Part shown: piece by piece, positions 60,716-64,000 of the stretch
How the letters are laid out: the number at the start of each line of letters is the position of its first letter
Numbering within the stretch: the stretch's first letter is position 1
Source: Flavobacteriales bacterium
GTDB lineage: Bacteria > Bacteroidota > Bacteroidia > Flavobacteriales_F > PHOS-HE28
Assembly: GCA_016699575.1 (NCBI GenBank)
Contig: CP064979.1
Location: forward strand, 310,001 to 374,000
Direction: 5' to 3'
Length of the DNA: 64,000 nucleotides
The notes under the pieces: generated by a model
Seen by the model: the letters and a program-made list of their open reading frames with translations, nothing else
Databases searched by the model: none
Told to the model about the DNA's origin: nothing
Translations under genes and position numbers: made by a program

Positions 60716-61432
60716 CTAGTGGGGTGCCGTCGCCAAGGCTGTCTCGCTGTATGCATCGCCTACCAGGTCCTGGTAGAGCATGCTGGCGTTCCCCTCAACA
60801 CCAACGATGATCTGCGTAACACTAACGGTGCGGAGGCTGCTGCCCCGGCGCATCACGAAGGCCTGCTCCACGTCATCGAGGTGGGGTGTACCATGGAAGG
60901 CCCAGAGCTCGGCAGGCGCGGGCACGCCTTCGGCACATAGCACATCAAAACGCCGCTGCCTTTCGGCCCGTACGCTTTCCTCATACAGTGTAGTGCTGCT
61001 CCTAATGATGGGTTGCAAAGGGTCCAGTTCAACGAGCGTTCGCGCAGTACCGCTCCATTGCAACATCCAAAGCCCATCCTCGGCGGAACAAAGCAACGTG
61101 AAGGGATGCACCCCTACCAATTGACGCTCATCCGGAGCCCAGTGCGGACCGCTGTTGGTCAAAGCCTCCAGCAAGATCATCCCGCGGCTCCGCGCAGGCA
61201 CGGCAGCGAAGTGCATGATGGCATCGGATCCGTTCAACAGCACGGCTTGACGACCGTTACTGGCAGCGGCGATCCAGGTGGTACCCGTTGCCCCATCGGT
61301 TGGGGCCAGCACGGTAACGGCACCAACTTGGCGCAGCATAGGAGGCCCACCGTGCCGCTCCACGGCCTCATCACGGTTGCTCGTAATGACATGGCCACCA
61401 CCGGCTATTGGAGCGAAGGACACTGTGCACAT
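60716..61432 (-). CDS. NRDE-family (TANGO2-like) protein
   Basis: 238 residues from the ATG at 61432 (MCTVSF). The second residue Cys is the N-terminal nucleophile once Met is removed, and SNRDE at about 18-22 gives the family name. Ntn-hydrolase fold. TANGO2 homologues have been linked to heme handling in eukaryotes; the bacterial role is uncertain. Chromosomal flank, right side. Confidence 0.88.
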   Translation of the reverse strand: MCTVSFAPIAGGGHVITSNRDEAVERHGGPPMLRQVGAVTVLAPTDGATGTTWIAAASNGRQAVLLNGSDAIMHFAAVPARSRGMILLEALTNSGPHWAPDERQLVGVHPFTLLCSAEDGLWMLQWSGTARTLVELDPLQPIIRSSTTLYEESVRAERQRRFDVLCAEGVPAPAELWAFHGTPHLDDVEQAFVMRRGSSLRTVSVTQIIVGVEGNASMLYQDLVGDAYSETALATAPH

Positions 61433-61625
61433 GGGCACCAAAGGAACAGCCCTTCGGAACGTGCCACCACCAACCTCCCTGAGTTGGTCAAGCCACTTAC
61501 ATGTCCGAACCGCCAATTCGCACTGCCACCCGTCCACGTCGCCCATCCATTGGCATATTGCCGCCCGTACTTAAGAGGCGGACCCAACCCGTAATAACCG
61601 GCTTCCGCCCCATCACCCCCCCACA

Positions 61626-62189
61626 ATGGACAGCGATCCTTCAGCTCGGAACGGACACCCAAGCCCCAAAACGGCCGAACTCCCTCCGATCGTTGAGCAT
61701 TCGAAAAGGCAGTTCGACGAACTACAGCGGCTGGTGCATGCTCTGACAGCAGAGCAATACCGTAAACCCGCTGCAGTGCTGAGCAACGCCAATATCGGCC
61801 AGCATATGCGCCACGTACTGGAGTTCTATCTGTGCATTTTGAACGCCGAGCACAACACTGTGGACTACGACGCCCGCAAGCGCGACAAGGCCCTTGAGAC
61901 CGACCGCGTTGCCGTGCTCGGCACGCTGGACGCGTTGAAGGCATGGATGGAAAGCCTCAGCGACGATGCGGACATGTCCATGATGGTGGACCACAGTACG
62001 GACGGGAGTGGCAGCACGCGCATGCGCACTTCGCTCTTCCGCGAACTGGCCTACGCTTTCGACCATGGCATCCACCACTTGGCGCTCTTGCGCATTGCGG
62101 TGGAACAGGAACACAGGACGGTGCAACTTCACCCCGACTTCGGTGTGGCCCCAAGCACCATACGCGACCGCAGGAAGCAAAACGCATAG
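61626..62189 (+). CDS. DinB-family protein
   Basis: 187 residues. DinB four-helix layout, His residues in IGQHMRHVLEF (about 58-68) and FDHGIHHLALL (about 145-155) as the metal site. Distinct from the DinB-family protein at 4235-4729. Divergent from the NRDE gene and followed 5 bp later by a DUF6695-like gene, a grouping I have seen in Flavobacteriales-type genomes. Confidence 0.85.
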   Translation: MDSDPSARNGHPSPKTAELPPIVEHSKRQFDELQRLVHALTAEQYRKPAAVLSNANIGQHMRHVLEFYLCILNAEHNTVDYDARKRDKALETDRVAVLGTLDALKAWMESLSDDADMSMMVDHSTDGSGSTRMRTSLFRELAYAFDHGIHHLALLRIAVEQEHRTVQLHPDFGVAPSTIRDRRKQNA

Positions 62190-62194
62190 CCGCA

Positions 62195-62854
62195 ATGCGA
62201 CGGACCAACAGCGAGCATGACGGCTGGGCCGCGGCGATCGCGTGGCCGGAGACCTGGTGCAAACGCGCAGGTGCATGGTACGATGCGGTGATGCGCGCCG
62301 TGGCCGTGAACCGCGACGGGTATTACCAAGTGGGCCATGCAGCGCTGCTCGTGCTGCGCAACGGGGATGAAGAACCGATCTACTTCGACATGGGGCGCTA
62401 TCATGCGCCGGGAGGCACGGCGCGTGTCCGCAGCGCGGTAACGGATCACGAACTGCGTGTGTCGACCAAATGTGTTTGGAGTGCGTCACGGCCGCAGAAC
62501 CTGCCTTCCATCATGGAAGAACTGGCCAACAACCCCGCATGTCATGGTGCGGGTCCCTTGCATTGGGCTGCCACACCGGTGAACACTGGAGCTGTGATGG
62601 CCAAGGCGCAAACCATGCAGTACACCGGCTTCCATACCTACGGGCCCTTCGCGCCGGGTGGCAGCAATTGTAGCCGGTTCGTTTGCACAGCGCTGCTGGC
62701 CGGTAGCACGGCACTTCGCACCCGCACCGGCCTGCTTTTCCCTTGGACGCTTTCGCCCACGCCGTTGGCCAACGTGAGGGCTTGCGCACGGACGGGACCA
62801 AGCGGCGTAGCGCTTCCTGCCGTAAGCACTGGACCCATTGCGGTTATTGCGTGA
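62195..62854 (+). CDS. DUF6695-like hypothetical protein
   Basis: 219 residues. No signal or membrane helix. Contains GHAALLVLRNGDEEPIYFDMGRY and, later, GFHTYGPFAPGGSNCSRFVCTALLAGS, with Cys and His that could form a hydrolase-like (NlpC/DUF830-like) Cys-His pair; this is inference. Overlaps the next gene by 4 bp (GTGA). Family assignment is from memory and needs a profile search. Confidence 0.65.
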   Translation: MRRTNSEHDGWAAAIAWPETWCKRAGAWYDAVMRAVAVNRDGYYQVGHAALLVLRNGDEEPIYFDMGRYHAPGGTARVRSAVTDHELRVSTKCVWSASRPQNLPSIMEELANNPACHGAGPLHWAATPVNTGAVMAKAQTMQYTGFHTYGPFAPGGSNCSRFVCTALLAGSTALRTRTGLLFPWTLSPTPLANVRACARTGPSGVALPAVSTGPIAVIA

Positions 62855-63159
62855 AACGCCACAGGACCTTGCCCGCACCGCTGCGCCCGGCGCATGTGCC
62901 CGCCGACGCACAATGGCTCGCCGGTGAAGGGGCAGGCTCGTGGTTCGTGCTGCGGTGGAGCGATGGTCTGTTGCATGCGGAACGACTTTCCCCTTGCGGA
63001 GACACCGAATGCCAAGGCCTCTACATGCTCAGTTGCGCGGACATGCCGGACCTTTCCGAACGGGTGGAGGTCACCTACCCGAGCCATTGCGCGGTGATCA
63101 CCGTGCTCCAGTCGGGGCGCTCGTTCACCTACCGGCGTTCGGACCCTAAGGTGAAGTAG
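62851..63159 (+). CDS. small hypothetical protein
   Basis: 102 residues starting with GTG overlapping the previous stop. Beta-rich, WFVLRWSDGLLHAERLSPCGDTECQGLYMLSCAD with four Cys. Probably co-translated with the preceding protein. No family recognised beyond a likely link to it. Confidence 0.6.
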   Translation: MKRHRTLPAPLRPAHVPADAQWLAGEGAGSWFVLRWSDGLLHAERLSPCGDTECQGLYMLSCADMPDLSERVEVTYPSHCAVITVLQSGRSFTYRRSDPKVK

Positions 63160-63168
63160 CATTGCACC

Positions 63169-64000
63169 ATGCTCGCATCCGGCCGCATCAGCCTCGAACG
63201 TTTCCTCCATTTGGTGGTGGTGGCCGTCACCGTCTGGGCGGCCATCTGGGTGCTGAACAGCCTCAGCGCAGTGCTCATCCCGTTCATCCTCGCGCTGATC
63301 CTCGATTACATCATCGATCCGCTGGTGGACCGCGTGCAGCGCTTGGTGAAGCACCGCGTGGCGGCCGTGCTGCTCACCATGCTCGCCGTGCTCATCGTGG
63401 TGGGCGGCTTGCTGGCCATCGCCATTCCCATGGTGGGCAAGGAGGCCAAGCATTTCGCCGACCTGGTGCGCGAGCAACTGCCCGCTTTGCAAGCCCGAGT
63501 GCAACACACGCCATGGCTGCACAATGCGGTGGTGAGCCTCGGCGGCATCGACTATCACAACTACCTTACCACCGATAACCTGATGGCACTGGGCAAAAAG
63601 GCCCTGCCGGGGTTCTGGAGCGGTGTGGGCAATGTGTTCGGCTGGCTCTTCGGACTGGTCGCCGTCTTCACCACGTTGCTCTATATGGTGTTCCTGCTGG
63701 TTGACGAGGAAGAGCTCGCCGGTAAGTGGAAGACCCTGCTGCCCGAGGATTACCGCGCCCCAATGACAGCATTGGTGCACGACCTGCAACGCGTGATGAA
63801 CGCCTACTTCCGCGGGCAGTTACAGATAGCCAGCATCCTCACGGTTGTGTACATCATCGGTTTCAACATCATTGGCTTGCCGTTGGCCACGTTGTTGGGC
63901 GTGCTGGCTGGTGCGCTCGGGCTCATCCCCTACTTCGGCCTGCTCAGTATCCTGCCGGTGGCCTTCAGCGTTGGCATTTACTGCATGGAGCACCACACCG
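63169..64000 (+). CDS. AI-2E family transporter, 3' end outside the window
   Basis: 277 codons in the window from the ATG at 63169. Paired N-terminal TM segments (about 15-35 and 60-85), a periplasmic-type loop with a conserved-looking helix, then further TM segments (about 150-175, 205-275), matching the AI-2E/PerM-like permease family. These export or import small molecules; the substrate is unknown. The protein would normally continue for about 70-90 residues. Confidence 0.88.
   Translation, partial: MLASGRISLERFLHLVVVAVTVWAAIWVLNSLSAVLIPFILALILDYIIDPLVDRVQRLVKHRVAAVLLTMLAVLIVVGGLLAIAIPMVGKEAKHFADLVREQLPALQARVQHTPWLHNAVVSLGGIDYHNYLTTDNLMALGKKALPGFWSGVGNVFGWLFGLVAVFTTLLYMVFLLVDEEELAGKWKTLLPEDYRAPMTALVHDLQRVMNAYFRGQLQIASILTVVYIIGFNIIGLPLATLLGVLAGALGLIPYFGLLSILPVAFSVGIYCMEHHT

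Noticed and set aside
1..64000. CRISPR array
   Set aside because: No regularly spaced identical repeats of 23-47 bp with unique spacers were seen.
1..64000. Transposase-type insertion sequence
   Set aside because: No DDE or HUH transposase frame with terminal inverted repeats was found; the mobile signals are all tyrosine recombinases and conjugation genes.

Overview
The window looks like chromosome from a fairly GC-rich Bacteroidota, most likely a Flavobacteriales-type bacterium. Evidence: a very large secreted beta-helix protein, a TonB-dependent receptor with an N-terminal carboxypeptidase-like domain next to a DUF4249 lipoprotein, a CusA-CusC fusion pump, PepSY-like and DUF6695-like proteins, and an integrase with a Bacteroidota-type arm-binding domain. 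This is inference from gene families; no rRNA is present.

The main structure is a probable integrated mobile element of about 55 kb. An intact tRNA-Ser(CGA) gene lies at 60572-60658 (minus). Its 3' half, from the anticodon loop to the discriminator, recurs as a 59-bp direct repeat (57/59 identical) at 5189-5247, next to a tyrosine integrase (5379-6809). Just inside both ends, about 110 bp from the anticodon-loop core, sits the same pair of TTTGACACC arm-like repeats.

Left flank (1-5188): the 5' part of a giant secreted protein broken by a C10 tract behind its signal peptide, a DinB-family protein and a GIY-YIG protein. Element module 1 (5.2-24.6 kb): integrase, small proteins, a T4SS coupling ATPase, a MobF relaxase-helicase, two primase-like proteins, a second integrase, ArdA antirestriction protein and RadC. 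No VirB-type secretion genes are seen, so it is probably mobilizable rather than self-transmissible. This module also carries an AT-rich islet (8.4-10.1 kb) and an AAA_13-type zinc-hook ATPase (16.1-18.4 kb).

Element module 2 (24.9-57.2 kb) is envelope and heavy-metal cargo: receptor and lipoprotein, OmpR-type two-component system, PagL-like deacylase, PepSY-like protein, ion channel, a TolC/HlyD/Omp85/RND operon, CusA-CusC fusion with CusB, accessory His-rich and HupE/UreJ proteins, and two P-type metal ATPases. The regulator pair could control the pumps.

Two compact two-gene cassettes interrupt the cargo: a DNA methyltransferase plus a GHKL (MORC/Hsp90-like) ATPase (40.3-43.8 kb), and a YejK-like nucleoid-associated protein plus a multi-pass membrane protein (57.3-59.5 kb). 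Each sits at the 3' end of a transporter gene, with a diverged partial copy of that end on its far side. These are the best candidates for undescribed, possibly defensive, systems.

Right flank (60.66-64 kb): an NRDE-family hydrolase, a DinB-family protein, DUF6695-like proteins and a partial AI-2E-family transporter.
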